From Linum tenue (lineage: Eukaryota; Streptophyta; Magnoliopsida; Malpighiales; Linaceae): DNA of 64,000 nucleotides. Below, one piece after another: positions 21,991 to 32,699 of this stretch. The first letter of the stretch is position 1. Each line of letters opens with the position of its first letter. The stretch is taken from NCBI GenBank assembly GCA_946122785.1, contig CAMGYJ010000010.1, positions 51,088,162 through 51,152,161 of the forward strand. The letters are read 5' to 3'. The position numbers and the translations under genes are program-made. A model generated the notes under the pieces. That model worked only from the letters and a program-made list of their open reading frames with translations, searched no databases and had not been told where the DNA came from.

Positions 21991-23469
21991 AGAGATATTC
22001 TGACGTGACAGTCAATGAAAATGCCACATAAACCGATCAACCTTTGTAACTTATTAATTAATTATTAAAAATTAAAAATCACCTCTTGTCGTACCAAAAC
22101 TTTGCCCGAAAACCCTTCTATCTGCTCTGAAATCACCTCTTGCGCGACATTGAATTCGACCGTGGCGACGGTTTCTTTCCTTCCCTGATTTGGCTGATGA
22201 TAATGGGCGATAAAATCGATCCAGATGGAGGAAGACGCAGGTGGAGACTGGGTGAAGGATGCGGCCGGGCAGATCTGTGATCTTCAATGTTGGGCGGATT
22301 TGCACAACTGCACGGAGGGTCTAAAGTTCTCGCTTGACTTCGTCCACGGATTTGCACAACTGCATGGAGCCGATAGTTAAAACTATCTTCTCCAACGAGC
22401 AGAAGCTGATGACAAGAAGAAGAAGAAGAAGAAGAAGAAGAAGAAGAAGAAGCATAAGCTGATCTTGGGCTCGTCCAATGGGTGTCTTCCAAAACCGCTA
22501 TTTGTAAGACTAGATCTTCGATTAAAGCAGTAGAAGGTTGAATGGAAGCACTCGCCTAGCGTTTACACGACTAGGGACTTGATCCTTGGTTCATCTAACG
22601 CTTACTCCTGTGCACCCCACTCCTGTCCACACCAATCCAACGATCTCGATGGAAGCGGGAAAGGTGTTTGATGATTTCCCGCACACCAAGAAGTGGCTTC
22701 AAGTCCCGTCGTCGCCTCCGTTCACCGAGGACTAGGTTGGAGTCGGCGACCCTCTTCTCTGCTTCAATTTGGTCGAAGGAGATTGTGAAATTAGAATGGC
22801 CAACACTCTCAATTGAACAGCTTCTAAGAAAAAGATAATTTTATTTATTTTTCAAAGTAGATACACCACAGAAATTCGAACAAGAGCCAAGCCAACGAAT
22901 TGGCTCTTCGGAAAAAATAAAACACTCAAACAGACTTCCCAAGAACAAATCACCCAGTACTCAAACACTGTGATTTGTTCTACCGAAGTAAGAACAGGAC
23001 CCAAAGTAACAGAAGACACTTCACTATTCTTCTACTACAGACTGCCAAGTTATAATTGAATTACAAACCCTAGAATTTATAGGTGAGAGGGCTTAGTGAC
23101 CGTTGTAAGGACCTGTTGGCTTCTTGCGAGAGGATTTAATCAGAACGGTCATCTTCAGGTCATCATGATCTTGAGGTAGGCTTGAGGCACCGCCCTTAAT
23201 GGAGCACGAGGAGACTGTCGAGCAGATGAAGGGTCGAAGAGGTTGTCGAGGAAGAATGTCGAGGATCTGAGGAAAAGATCCTCGATGGAGGACTTTGATG
23301 GACCGATCTCCTTGAGACGGCGTAGTATGGTGCAGAAGCGCTGTGTGTTGCTCTTTGTGTAGAAACGCACCACCTTGGCTAATCCGACGTCGTCTTAGCT
23401 CATGGGTTTTGGATGGAAATATATGGAATGACCACTTTGTTGTTCGTCCAAATATATTTTTATTGAAAA
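21991..23469. other. Unassigned region with (GAA)n tract
   Basis: A (GAA)n microsatellite lies at about 22413-22452. 22070-22500 has open frames on the minus strand rich in serine, created largely by the microsatellite. 22830-23090 looks like a terminal part of a retroelement (AT-rich start, CAAGAGCCAAG..TTGGCTCTT inverted motif at 22880-22912), but I cannot identify it. No supported gene. Confidence 0.3.
22413..22452. repeat. (GAA)n microsatellite
   Basis: About thirteen GAA units in uninterrupted tandem. Confidence 0.9.
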
Positions 23470-23710
23470 TAATAAGATACCTCTTGGGATTGAAGAAAGT
23501 GGCGCCGAGGAAAAAAAACTTCCAAATCCTCCCTCCTCTCTCCCCACGTTGGGCGAGTGGGTAGGGATTTTCGCCTCCGTGCGACAATGGGGATAACGGC
23601 CTTCGGCCTCGTGCCCCGCCGGATCAGGCTTTTCGTCAAAGGAGTTAGAATAAAAGGGGGTCCACCTCGTGACTGCTCTTCTCCACGATTCCCTCTCTTG
23701 CTGAACCTAC

Positions 23711-25093
23711 TGATGACTCAATATTTGCACATGTTTTTCCCTTTGTTTCTTGATCGTTTAAGCTTGCATTATCTCTTCTTTGGCCTATTTTATGCTAGGT
23801 TGTGTTCCTTTGTCACATTTCAGGTCCTAGCATGTAAATTGAAGCATAGGCGCAAGTTTGAAGTCAATCGGAGATCAATCGGCAATTCGGGAGAAGAAAC
23901 ACGAGCATGACCTGAGGAATAATGGACTTCTACCTCATATTATGGACAAATAATCATGGGATTTTTTCATTAAAAGAAAGAAGACGAGACTACGAGCGTC
24001 TGGGATCAAACGGCGACTGATTCGGAATCCGGACGAGGGAGAAACGAAGCATTAAACAGAGGCTGAGCAAGCCACACGGGCACGACCCACACGGCCGTGT
24101 GAACTGGCCATGTGGCCGTGTGAAAATCACTGAGGCCTCACACGGGTATCTGGGAAAGTCACACGGCCGTGTGGCCTGGCCGTGTGATCGGGAATTTCTG
24201 GTTAAAACCCGATTTTCAGCAAAAGGAAAGGGGAGAGCTGGGTTTTTGGTTCCCAAACACCCAAGGGACGAACCCTAGAGAGAGAGAGCGACTTGGGAAC
24301 ATTCTTGGAGCTATTTTGGAGGATTTCTTCACCATAGGAGCTCGGGAATCAAGCTTGGAGATGGAGATTGAAGATCTAGATCAGATTTCTGCAGTTTCTC
24401 TCTTCTCTATGGAGTAACTTCCCTTCACTTAGGTTTTGAGGAACCCTAGTTCCATGTGTTAGGATCTTTCTTGTATGAAGTTTTGGATGCTATATTGTTT
24501 GATTATAATCGATTGAGGCATGATTTATTGAGTCAATTGAATCTTGATCAAATTTTCTTGATTTCTGCTTTAACCTATAATAGATAGAATTTGATTAGGT
24601 TAAGAGAGCTTCCTTGATTGATGGTGGTGAATTGGTCATACGAGAGTTAGTCAATCTACTGCTTTGTACTGGAATCCAATTCCGGTAGTGGAGTTCTGTG
24701 TTCATAGCCTCAGCTTTCTATCCGGTGAAGGTTAGTCGCCTGCCGGGTAGTTGGACTGAGAGGGCTTGGTCAGCTTAAGAGATTCCAAGCTACTGTAGGA
24801 TCTTCCGCAGTTTAATCAACAGTAGATCAACCAAAGGTAATTGCAACTTGGACCTAATTGAGGAGCTAGGGGGAATCATACCTAAGTGAGTTCACAACTT
24901 GTAATTAGTAGAATAGTCAGTAGAGTAGTTTATAAATCAATCCTTAATCTAGTTTGCTAGATAATGAACTGAAGCTGAGTAATAGTAACTCTAGAGACCC
25001 GTGGATTCGATATTTATTACTTGTGCCACTATACTGCAGTCCCTTTCATTGGTTACACTTGGCCATTGTTAGGTGTTGTGTTTTAGCGTGTCA
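23711..25093. mobile_element. Solo LTR, same family as at 16 kb (copy 2)
   Basis: 1383 bp, starting TGATGACTC and ending TTAGCGTGTCA, with perfect CCTAC duplications at 23706-23710 and 25094-25098. It shares the CACACGGCCGTGTG palindrome (twice in 24080-24190), the ATGCTAGGTTGTG/TTTCAGGTCCT block and the CTAGGGGGAA..GACCCG block with the copy at 16058, in the same orientation. It is nested in the 5' part of the LINE. Confidence 0.87.
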
Positions 25094-25129
25094 CCTACTC
25101 TCCCCCTTCTGCATAAGCTCTCGATTGCT

Positions 25130-25650
25130 AATCGGCCTTCCAGATAAGACGGCGGCAGTTCAATTCAACGATGCTGATGTGGCGGTGGGTGCCCAACGAA
25201 TTGATCAAACCTTGATCGGTCGTCTATACGATCTGCTCCCCTCGATTTCAACACTGAGATCGATTGTTGGCAGGGTCTGGAAGTGCAACTTTTCAATTGC
25301 GGTAGTGGAATGGGATCTTCTCCAGTTCGTTCTCCAGGATTCTGAGACCGCCCAGCACATCCTCTCAGGAACTCCATGGATCTTTGAGAAGTTTCTCATT
25401 CAATTGTTACTGCTCGATAGGAATCCTCTCCTCAACGGGTTATGGCTACTCATCTCCGACGGCTGCACATTTCTGCTTCTCCGGGCTCTCCATCTGAAAC
25501 ACTTCAGCAGACTGACTTGGTGATGCACGATCCTACTGAACCAAAGGCAAAAAGGGTTCATCTTGGACCTCAGGAGCAAGTTGCTACTGCAAATCAGGAC
25601 ATTAGGGTGGAGGCAGCCAGCCCTAATCAGCCCCAATATGATCCATGAGC
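25130..25650 (+). pseudogene. LINE ORF1 remnant (DUF4283-like)
   Basis: The translation LIGRLYDLLPSISTLRSIVG.VWKCN..IAVVEWDLLQFVLQD and ILSGTPWIFEKFLIQL has the pattern of the N-terminal domain of plant LINE and zinc-knuckle ORF1 proteins. The frame is lost after about 190 codons. It would have bound element RNA; now non-functional. Confidence 0.6.
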
Positions 25651-25963
25651 ATCCTAGCCTGAAACTGTACGAGTTTGGGGGCACCCTTGATAGTTCCTGT
25701 ACTCCGGAAGGTGATTTAGCGGGACTCTCCTTTTCTGGTTTGTTTGAGCGACACAAGGTGGGATGATGAGTTTGTTATCCAACAATTTGGTAGTCTTGGC
25801 TTCCCTGAGGAGCGTGTACATAGTGTGTCTAATAACAGTAGTGGATTAGCTATTGCCTGGTCGTCATGTTTAGGTGTTTCTGTTTCAATTGAGTCTTCTG
25901 GCTTTTTGTTTTTAGAATGCGAGCATTCAATTTCTTGGGCGCTTCGCTATAGTAATTGTTCAT

Positions 25964-27900
25964 TTGCTGTGTGATGTAACCCCCCCCCCCCCCGGTCAAT
26001 TCCAACTTCATGAAATATCCTATCTAGTTTTGTCGTACAAGGATCCAGTGTTTGTCATTGGTGACTTTAATTGCTTACTGTTTAGTTCTGAAAAACAGGG
26101 AGGTCGAACCCCAACTCCAACAGCTTTAACTCAACTCAATGGTTTTCTTGATGCCGGGGGACTCCAAGACGTGGGCTTTAGTGGCCCTCCATTCACCTGG
26201 TCTAATCGACAATCTTATGGGGACCACATCCAAGCTCGCTTGGATAGATGTTTGTCTAATAATCTTGCTCTATCCTTGTGGCCTGAGTTGCAAGTTCATC
26301 ATCTTACGGACAGGGGGTCAGACCATCGAATACTGCTGCTGAACTTTGTACAACCAGCTGCCCTCCGAGTTAGACGCTTCCACTATGATCAACATTGGGA
26401 CTTCAACTCCGATGTCCCTGCTCTCCTTCAATTGGCATGGCACAAACCAGTAGGTGGAACTCCGCTATTCAAGGTACAAACAAAGCTCAAACATGTCTGT
26501 CAGGAGCTGTTGGGTTGGGCCAATGCTAGTACCACCAACTCTGCCCGCAAAATTCGAGAAATCTGTGGTGTTATTGACATTGTTTGGGATGTTGCAATGG
26601 TTGAATGGAATGAGATCAACAAACTGGAAACTCAGCTATCAGAGGCGTACAGACAGGAGGAACTCTACTGGAAGCAGAAGGCGCGGGTTAATTGGCTACA
26701 TGGTGGTGATGCCAATACCCGGTTCTTGCATTTGACCACGAAGCAACTAAGGAGAGCCAACATCATCCCATCTCTTCGGGACAACCAAGGTGAATTGCAA
26801 ATTGTTGAACCAGTAAAAGGGGGAAGCCTTAGTTTCTTATTTTCATATTTTGTTCTCTTCTAATGGCTTTGACCCCTCATCTTTTGTGAATAGCTTGAAC
26901 CTGCCTGCTAAAATTAATTCTGCAATGAATGTCCAACTCACTTCACAGGTGTCCCGCTTGGAGATTAAACATACATTTTTTTAGCATCGGTAAGCACCAA
27001 GCCCCGGGTTCGGACAATTTTACAGCTGGGTTTTACCAATGCTTTTGGGACGAGATTGGCTTGGATATCTCAGAGGCGATATCGTCCTTCTGCTGGATAG
27101 GTCGTCTTCTTCATAGTGTCAACACACACTGCTGACCCTTATTTCAAAAGTCGCCAATGCTGATTCCATGAGGCAAATGCGACCCATCGGCCTCTGCCAG
27201 GTTTTGTGTAAGGCTATCTCCAAGATTTTAGCAACAAGGTTAAGTAGCATTCTTCCCCTTATTATCAGTCCTTTTCAAAATGGTTTCGTGAAGGGAAGAA
27301 GCATATTTGATAATATACTCATTGGTCAGGAAGTCATGCAGTTCATGAAAACCAAGGTCTGTGGTCAGGATAAGCGGATGGCTCTCAAACTGGACATGGA
27401 AAAGGCATATGGCCGAGTGGAGTGTGAGTTTCTTTTTAAGGTAATGACATCAATGAGATTCCGTAAGAAGTGGATGATGTGGATTAAATCCTGTATAACA
27501 ACAGTTCGCTTCTCGGTTCTTCTCAACAGAACTGAGTATGGATACTTTCAGCCACAACGAGGGATTCTCCAAGGCGATCTTCTTTCTCCCTTGCTTTTCG
27601 CCATTTACATTGAAGCATTTGCTGCCTAGATCAGCCAAGAGATTACTAACTCCTCGCTACACGACCTTAAGGTTAACAGGTCATCTCCCTCCCTCTCCCA
27701 CTTATTTTGCGCACATGATTCCTATCTTTTTGTTAGAGCTTTTATTCCTAAATGTGCAAATTGTATCCAATTACTATCAGATTATGAAATGTATAGTGGA
27801 CAAGGGGTTAATTTACACAAGTCTGTTGTGTGTGAGAGTGAAAATGTATCAGACCAGGAACTTCAGACCATTAGTTCTTACCTTAGAGTAGGCATTATGA
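25964..27900 (+). pseudogene. LINE ORF2 remnant: endonuclease and reverse transcriptase
   Basis: The endonuclease part shows VIGDFNCLLF, DVGFSGPPFTWSN, RLDRCL and GSDHRILLLNF, the hallmarks of AP-type LINE nucleases. The reverse transcriptase shows RPIGLCQVLCKAISKILATRL, PFQNGFVKGRSI, LKLDMEKAYGRVE and QGDLLSPLLFAIY. The catalytic box, normally FADD, reads CAHD near 27715, so the enzyme would be dead even without the several stops and frame changes. A run of 14 C at 25980-25993 lies where the start of the nuclease domain should continue. A zinc-binding region and RNase H follow to 29.65 kb. Confidence 0.75.
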
Positions 27901-29780
27901 GCGCATTATGAGCCCGGATGACAAGTGCTTGAGACTCCATCTCAGCTACGACGATCGAAATCATTTGTCCTTCCAATTCATTGAGGAAGAACTGGCTGCC
28001 CACATTCGTAGTTGGAAGACTAAGGCAATGTCTTTGGCGGCGAAAGAAGTGGTGATCAAGGCTATTGGGGCGGCTGGTCCTATTTACGCTATGTTGGCAT
28101 TCAGGCTCCCTCAAGAAACTTGTCGCAGGTGTAATAGTTAGCTGTCAAACTTCTGGTGGGCCGGACAAGACAAGGAAAAAGGCATCCATTGGATCTCTTT
28201 GAGCGCTCTCTGCCAGAGTTAGTTTACGGGTGGACTTGGATTTCGTGATTTTAACCGATTTAATGTTTCACTCCAAGCTAAACAGGCATGGTGTATACTC
28301 CACAACCAATCCAACTGCCTAGCCAGAATCCATAAAGCGAGATATCATCCACACCATCACTTCCTTCAAGCATCAGCTGGTACCCGTCCTTCATGGGCTT
28401 GGCAGGGAATATTGGAAGGGAGAAATCTGCTACACCGAGGCTTACGATGTTGGTTCCCCGATCCGGATTTTCGAGGATCACTGGCTTCCTTCGTCTCCTT
28501 CGTCATGCCTCGTATTACGGCTAGGTTTGAGTTTCTATCCTACTCAAGTTTTGGAACTAATGTGCCCTGTTTCTCATTCATGGAAGAAGGATTTGTTGGT
28601 TTCTCTATTTATGCCTTAAAGTGTTACACTTATATTATCCATTCCTCTTCCTACCTCTGCTGCAGTTGATCGGTTGATATGGCACTACTCTCGGGAGTTA
28701 CACAGTTAAGACAGGTTACCATGTCTTATCCACTGAACATAATCTTCAACACCCACCGGCGCCACTATCTTTTGATAGCCGATTTTGGAAGCTTCTTTGG
28801 AGTATTCCGGTCCCACCGAAGTTGAAAATTTTCTTCTAGAGGGCAGTTTGTGGCTTCTTGCCACTTCAGATTGTGTTATTTACCAAAACTCTTGTTACTA
28901 ACACGATTTGTCCCATTTGCTAGGAGGAACCAGAGTCTTTCTCCCATTTCTTTTTCACCTGCAGGGTTGCTTGAGGACTATGGCGGCTGGCGAACCTTGA
29001 TGACAGGATAATTATTCTCAGTGGCATGACCCCGGATGATGCGTGTAAATTTCTCTTTCTTCTCCATGAACCTCTCCAAGCTAGAGCTAGCTGTTATGAT
29101 CTTTATTCTCTGGCAAATTTGGAAGGACAGGTGCTGGTCGGTACATGGCCATATCCAATATCTTCCTCACACTTTACTCCGCCAATACCATAGGCAAGTG
29201 GAGGTCAGTTGGTCAAACTCCACCTAGTCTGCGTCGTAGGGACAACGGCCAAACACACAGCCCTACTGCCAGAACCCTGGCTGCTGGAAATGGAATCCCC
29301 GCAAATGCAATTTCTGTTTGGTTCGATGGGGCGACTAAACGAGATCGAGGAGGAAGCATTGGCTTTGTAGGGTTCCACTTCCAGGCATCAGTAATATCCT
29401 CTTTGCGTTTGGCAAATGGTATGAAGGGATACATGATCCATTTGTTATGGAATGTTTAGCATTAAGAGATGCTCTACAATGGTGCTTGACCCATGATTTT
29501 GTTTCTGTCAAATTTCATGGGGACTCTTAACAATTAATACGACGGATGGTGGAAGGAGACTTCGCACATGATCGAGGTGGGGCTGTGCTAGAAGACGCTC
29601 GTCACTTATCGTCACAATTCAGCTAGATTAATTTCTGTTTGTTTTTCTTCGACTTAATAGGGCCGCCCATCATGTGGCAAAAAAAAACCCTCTCATCAGG
29701 AGTTCGACTATTGGTCGACTCCCGCGCTCTCTTCTTATTTCTTCTGTATGACTGAACTTATTACCCCTGATTTTGAAAAA

Positions 29781-30187
29781 AATTTATTTTATTGAAATGT
29801 GCAAAATTAAACTTTAATAATTGTTTTGTACTAAGTGATAAGTTGTGTTACGAGGATAATTAAGCACGAAAGGTTCCACCTCTAAATCTATATATTTACA
29901 TTTTGCACCTTATCGGTTTGAGTTGAGAAATGGAGATGCATATGCTTCAGTTCAGTAATTAGTAATTGCTTTTCAAAAAGTCGTTATTTATCCCTAAGCA
30001 GTAACATCAACCAGCCATTGGTTAATTTATCGCAAAACTCCCAAAAACTTGCGCTACCCATTTTTTAACTTATCTCGCTACTCTCTCTCTCTCTCTCTCT
30101 CTCTCTTCTCATTTATCTAATTCAAGTTGACTTGAGTCGATCTTATCCTCCACCCCTCATCCATCACAGATCCCATCGCCGGGAAAA
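29781..30187 (+). promoter_or_regulatory. Upstream region of acyl-activating enzyme, with (CT)13
   Basis: A pyrimidine-rich leader with an uninterrupted (CT)n run at 30081-30106 lies about 80 bp before the ATG, a common feature of plant 5' leaders. No clear TATA box; TTATTTATCC near 29986 is a weak candidate. Confidence 0.45.
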
Positions 30188-31846
30188 ATGGAACAGCTGA
30201 AGCCCAGAGCAGCGAACTCTTCCCCGCTCACTCCCCTCAACTTCCTTGACCGCACCGCCACCGTCTACGGAGACTGCGCCTCCATCATCTACAACGACAC
30301 CACCTACACCTGGTCCCAGACCCACCGCCGATGCCTCCAGCTCGCCTCTTCACTCACCTCCTCCTCCCTCGCCATCCTCCCGGGCCAAGTCGTCTCCGTC
30401 CTCGCTCCAAACGTCCCGGCCATGTACGAGCTACAGTTCGCGGTTCCCATGTCCGGTGCCATACTCAACAACCTCAACACCCGCCTCGATCCACGCACAA
30501 TCTCCGTCCTTCTCCTTCACTCCGAATCCAAGCTCGTCTTCGTTGACTGCCTCTCCCGCCGCCTCATCCTTGAAGCTCTCTCTCTCTTTCCCGACGGATC
30601 GGCTCGTCCCAGGCTCGTCCTCATCACCGACCAGGATGAGCCGGCGGAGGAGGCTTCGCTGCTCACCCTTGACTTTTTCTCTACCTACGAAGATCTGGTC
30701 GGCAAGGGCGATCCGGGGTTTCAGTGGATCCGGCCCAGGAGCGAGTGGGATCCGGCGGTGCTGAATTATACCTCGGGGACCACGTCCGCACCCAAAGGCG
30801 TGGTCCACTCCCACAGAGGATTATTCGTCGTGACCCTGGCCTCCTTGATCGACTGGGCCGTTCCCAAGCAGCCTGTCTACCTGTGGGCCCTGCCCATATT
30901 CCACGCCAACGGTTGGAGTTTCCCCTGGGGAATCGCCGCGGTGGGCGGGACGAACGTCTGCTTCCGGAAAGTCGACGCGCCGACCATCTACGGGCTTATC
31001 ACGCGCCACCGTGTGACCCACATGTGCGGCGCTCCCGTGGTGCTCAACATGCTCACCAACGGGGAAGGCAATCAGCCACTTCCCAACCCGGTCCAGATCC
31101 TGACGGCAGGGGCTCCGCCTCCTGCCGCCGTGCTGCTGAGGACCGAGTCGCTCGGGTTCGTGGTGGGGCATGGCTACGGGCTGACGGAGACAGCGGGGCT
31201 GGTGGTGTCGTGCGCGTGGAAGAGGAATTGGGATCGATACCCGGCGACGGAGAGGGCGAGGCTGAAATCGAGGCAAGGGGTGCGGACCGCCGGGTTCACA
31301 GAGGTGGAGGTGGTGGATCCGGACTCGGGCAGGCGCGTGAAGCGGGACGGGTCGGAGGTGGGCGAGGTGGTCCTTCGGGGTGGGTGCGTGATGCTGGGCT
31401 ATTTGAAAGACCCGATCGGGACGGCCAAGTGCATGACGGAGGAAGGGTGGTTCTTCACCGGCGACGTCGGGGTGATGCATCCGGATGGGTACCTGGAGAT
31501 AAGGGACCGGTCCAAGGACGTGATAATTAGCGGAGGGGAGAATATTAGCAGCGTGGAGGTGGAGTCGGTGTTGTACGGGCACCCGGCGGTGAACGAGGCG
31601 GCGGTGGTGGCGCGGCCGGACGAGTACTGGGGGGAGACGCCGTGCGCGTTTGTGAGTTTAAAGCAGGCGGGGACGACGGAGAAGGAGTTGATTGAGTTCT
31701 GCAGGGCGAAGATGCCGCGCTACATGGTGCCCAAGACGGTGGTATTCAAGGATGAGTTGCCCAAGACTTCCACCGGGAAGATTCAGAAGTACTTGCTCAG
31801 AGAGTCTGCCAAGCAGATGGGATCTTCCAAGCTCAGTCGTCTGTAG
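30188..31846 (+). CDS. Peroxisomal acyl-activating enzyme (acyl-CoA synthetase, AMP-forming)
   Basis: Intact single-exon gene, 552 aa, of the ANL adenylating superfamily, closest in pattern to the plant AAE clade annotated as short/medium-chain or benzoate-type CoA ligases. Motifs in order: phosphate loop YTSGTTSAPKG (194-204), GYGLTET (329-335), TGDVG (424-428), the hinge region KDVIISGGENIS (to 454) and the catalytic lysine motif PKTSTGKIQK (525-534). The C terminus is SSKLSRL; SRL is a type 1 peroxisomal targeting signal, so the enzyme should act in peroxisomes, activating a carboxylic acid to its CoA thioester via an acyl-AMP. The exact substrate cannot be told from sequence. The coding region is clearly GC-rich compared with its flanks. 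The start is the first in-frame ATG, in context AAAAATGG. Confidence 0.92.
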   Translation: MEQLKPRAANSSPLTPLNFLDRTATVYGDCASIIYNDTTYTWSQTHRRCLQLASSLTSSSLAILPGQVVSVLAPNVPAMYELQFAVPMSGAILNNLNTRLDPRTISVLLLHSESKLVFVDCLSRRLILEALSLFPDGSARPRLVLITDQDEPAEEASLLTLDFFSTYEDLVGKGDPGFQWIRPRSEWDPAVLNYTSGTTSAPKGVVHSHRGLFVVTLASLIDWAVPKQPVYLWALPIFHANGWSFPWGIAAVGGTNVCFRKVDAPTIYGLITRHRVTHMCGAPVVLNMLTNGEGNQPLPNPVQILTAGAPPPAAVLLRTESLGFVVGHGYGLTETAGLVVSCAWKRNWDRYPATERARLKSRQGVRTAGFTEVEVVDPDSGRRVKRDGSEVGEVVLRGGCVMLGYLKDPIGTAKCMTEEGWFFTGDVGVMHPDGYLEIRDRSKDVIISGGENISSVEVESVLYGHPAVNEAAVVARPDEYWGETPCAFVSLKQAGTTEKELIEFCRAKMPRYMVPKTVVFKDELPKTSTGKIQKYLLRESAKQMGSSKLSRL

Positions 31847-32383
31847 ATCACTTCACCAATTAACTATGCCTGGTTGAAATAAAGTTGACGACCGGCCGTG
31901 AGTCGTTTGGCTGTCCTGTCTTTTGTATGTTAATGAATATATTAAATCGTCTGTGGCATGAGCCATTCGTTGATTATACATGTATGAGCCACAGACTGAA
32001 GGGCTTGGGGTATTGAAAATTTGAAGGGGACGCATCAAAGGGTTGCACTTTGCTATGCTGCGTGGGTAAGACAACTTGTTTGGGTTGGGTAAGCTTTTCA
32101 ATATACAATTTCAAAACTGTAACCATTCCGAAATCAAAAGTAATCAGGTGTAAAAAATCATAATAAAAATAATTATCTGTATGACCGGCAACCGAATTTC
32201 GGTGACGAAATTTTGGACATAAAATAAAAAATATTTTTAAATAATTAATTTCTTTATTATTAATTTTTTATTTAAACATAATATTTTAATGATAATTATA
32301 TCCTTGCTTTGATTTTACATTAGGTCAACTTAACTAATAAAAAATCATCACAATTCTAACTTACTATTGGTTGAAGACTATTG
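31847..32383. other. 3' flank of acyl-activating enzyme
   Basis: AT-rich DNA with no coding signal. TTAATGAATATATTAAA near 31930 may lie in the 3' untranslated region. Confidence 0.35.
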
Positions 32384-32641
32384 TGTCAAACTATAGACCG
32401 AAAGAAGGAAAACGCCGGATTAACGTGGTATCCTCAACGAATATCGTTGAGACTATTCCACGGAGAAGAGCAACCTCTCGGAGTCAACATATTTCACTGG
32501 AATCCTTAGGTTACAAAAGGAGGCAGCAGCAACCTTATATACCTCTAGCTGTCGTCCAAACACACTAACCCTATCAAGGAAATAAGGTAATTAACTTAAG
32601 TGTAAATGGTTAATTACTATTAACTCCAATAACTTCTAACA
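32384..32641 (-). repeat. 3' LTR of degenerate copia element
   Basis: 258 bp, TGTTAG..TTGACA on the minus strand. Confidence 0.85.
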
Positions 32642-32699
32642 CCCTCCTCAAATTGATGGTGCTTACACAACATCAATTTGTACGCCAGAAACCAATGTC

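Larger units (their letters stand above)
23470..29780 (+). mobile_element. Degenerate L1-type LINE, with nested solo LTR
   Basis: In order on the plus strand are an ORF1 fragment (25.14-25.6 kb), AP endonuclease (26.0-26.4 kb), reverse transcriptase (about 26.96-27.9 kb), zinc-binding reverse transcriptase region (28.75-28.98 kb, CPIC..SHFFFTC) and an RNase H domain (29.3-29.65 kb, WFDGATKRDRGGSIGF). This is the plant L1 clade with C-terminal RNase H. The 3' end is an A/T-rich tail after GATTTTGAAAAAAA near 29780. TTTTATTGAAA occurs both at about 23458 and about 29790 and could be the target duplication, but it is AT-rich and unproven, so the 5' limit is approximate. The LTR at 23711-25093 interrupts the 5' part. 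Confidence 0.75.

Noticed and set aside
22133..22492. Serine-rich open frames on the minus strand
   Set aside because: Largely produced by a (GAA)n microsatellite.
30246..31582. Long open frames on both strands over the acyl-activating enzyme
   Set aside because: High GC content leaves other frames open; only the 552-aa frame has conserved motifs throughout.
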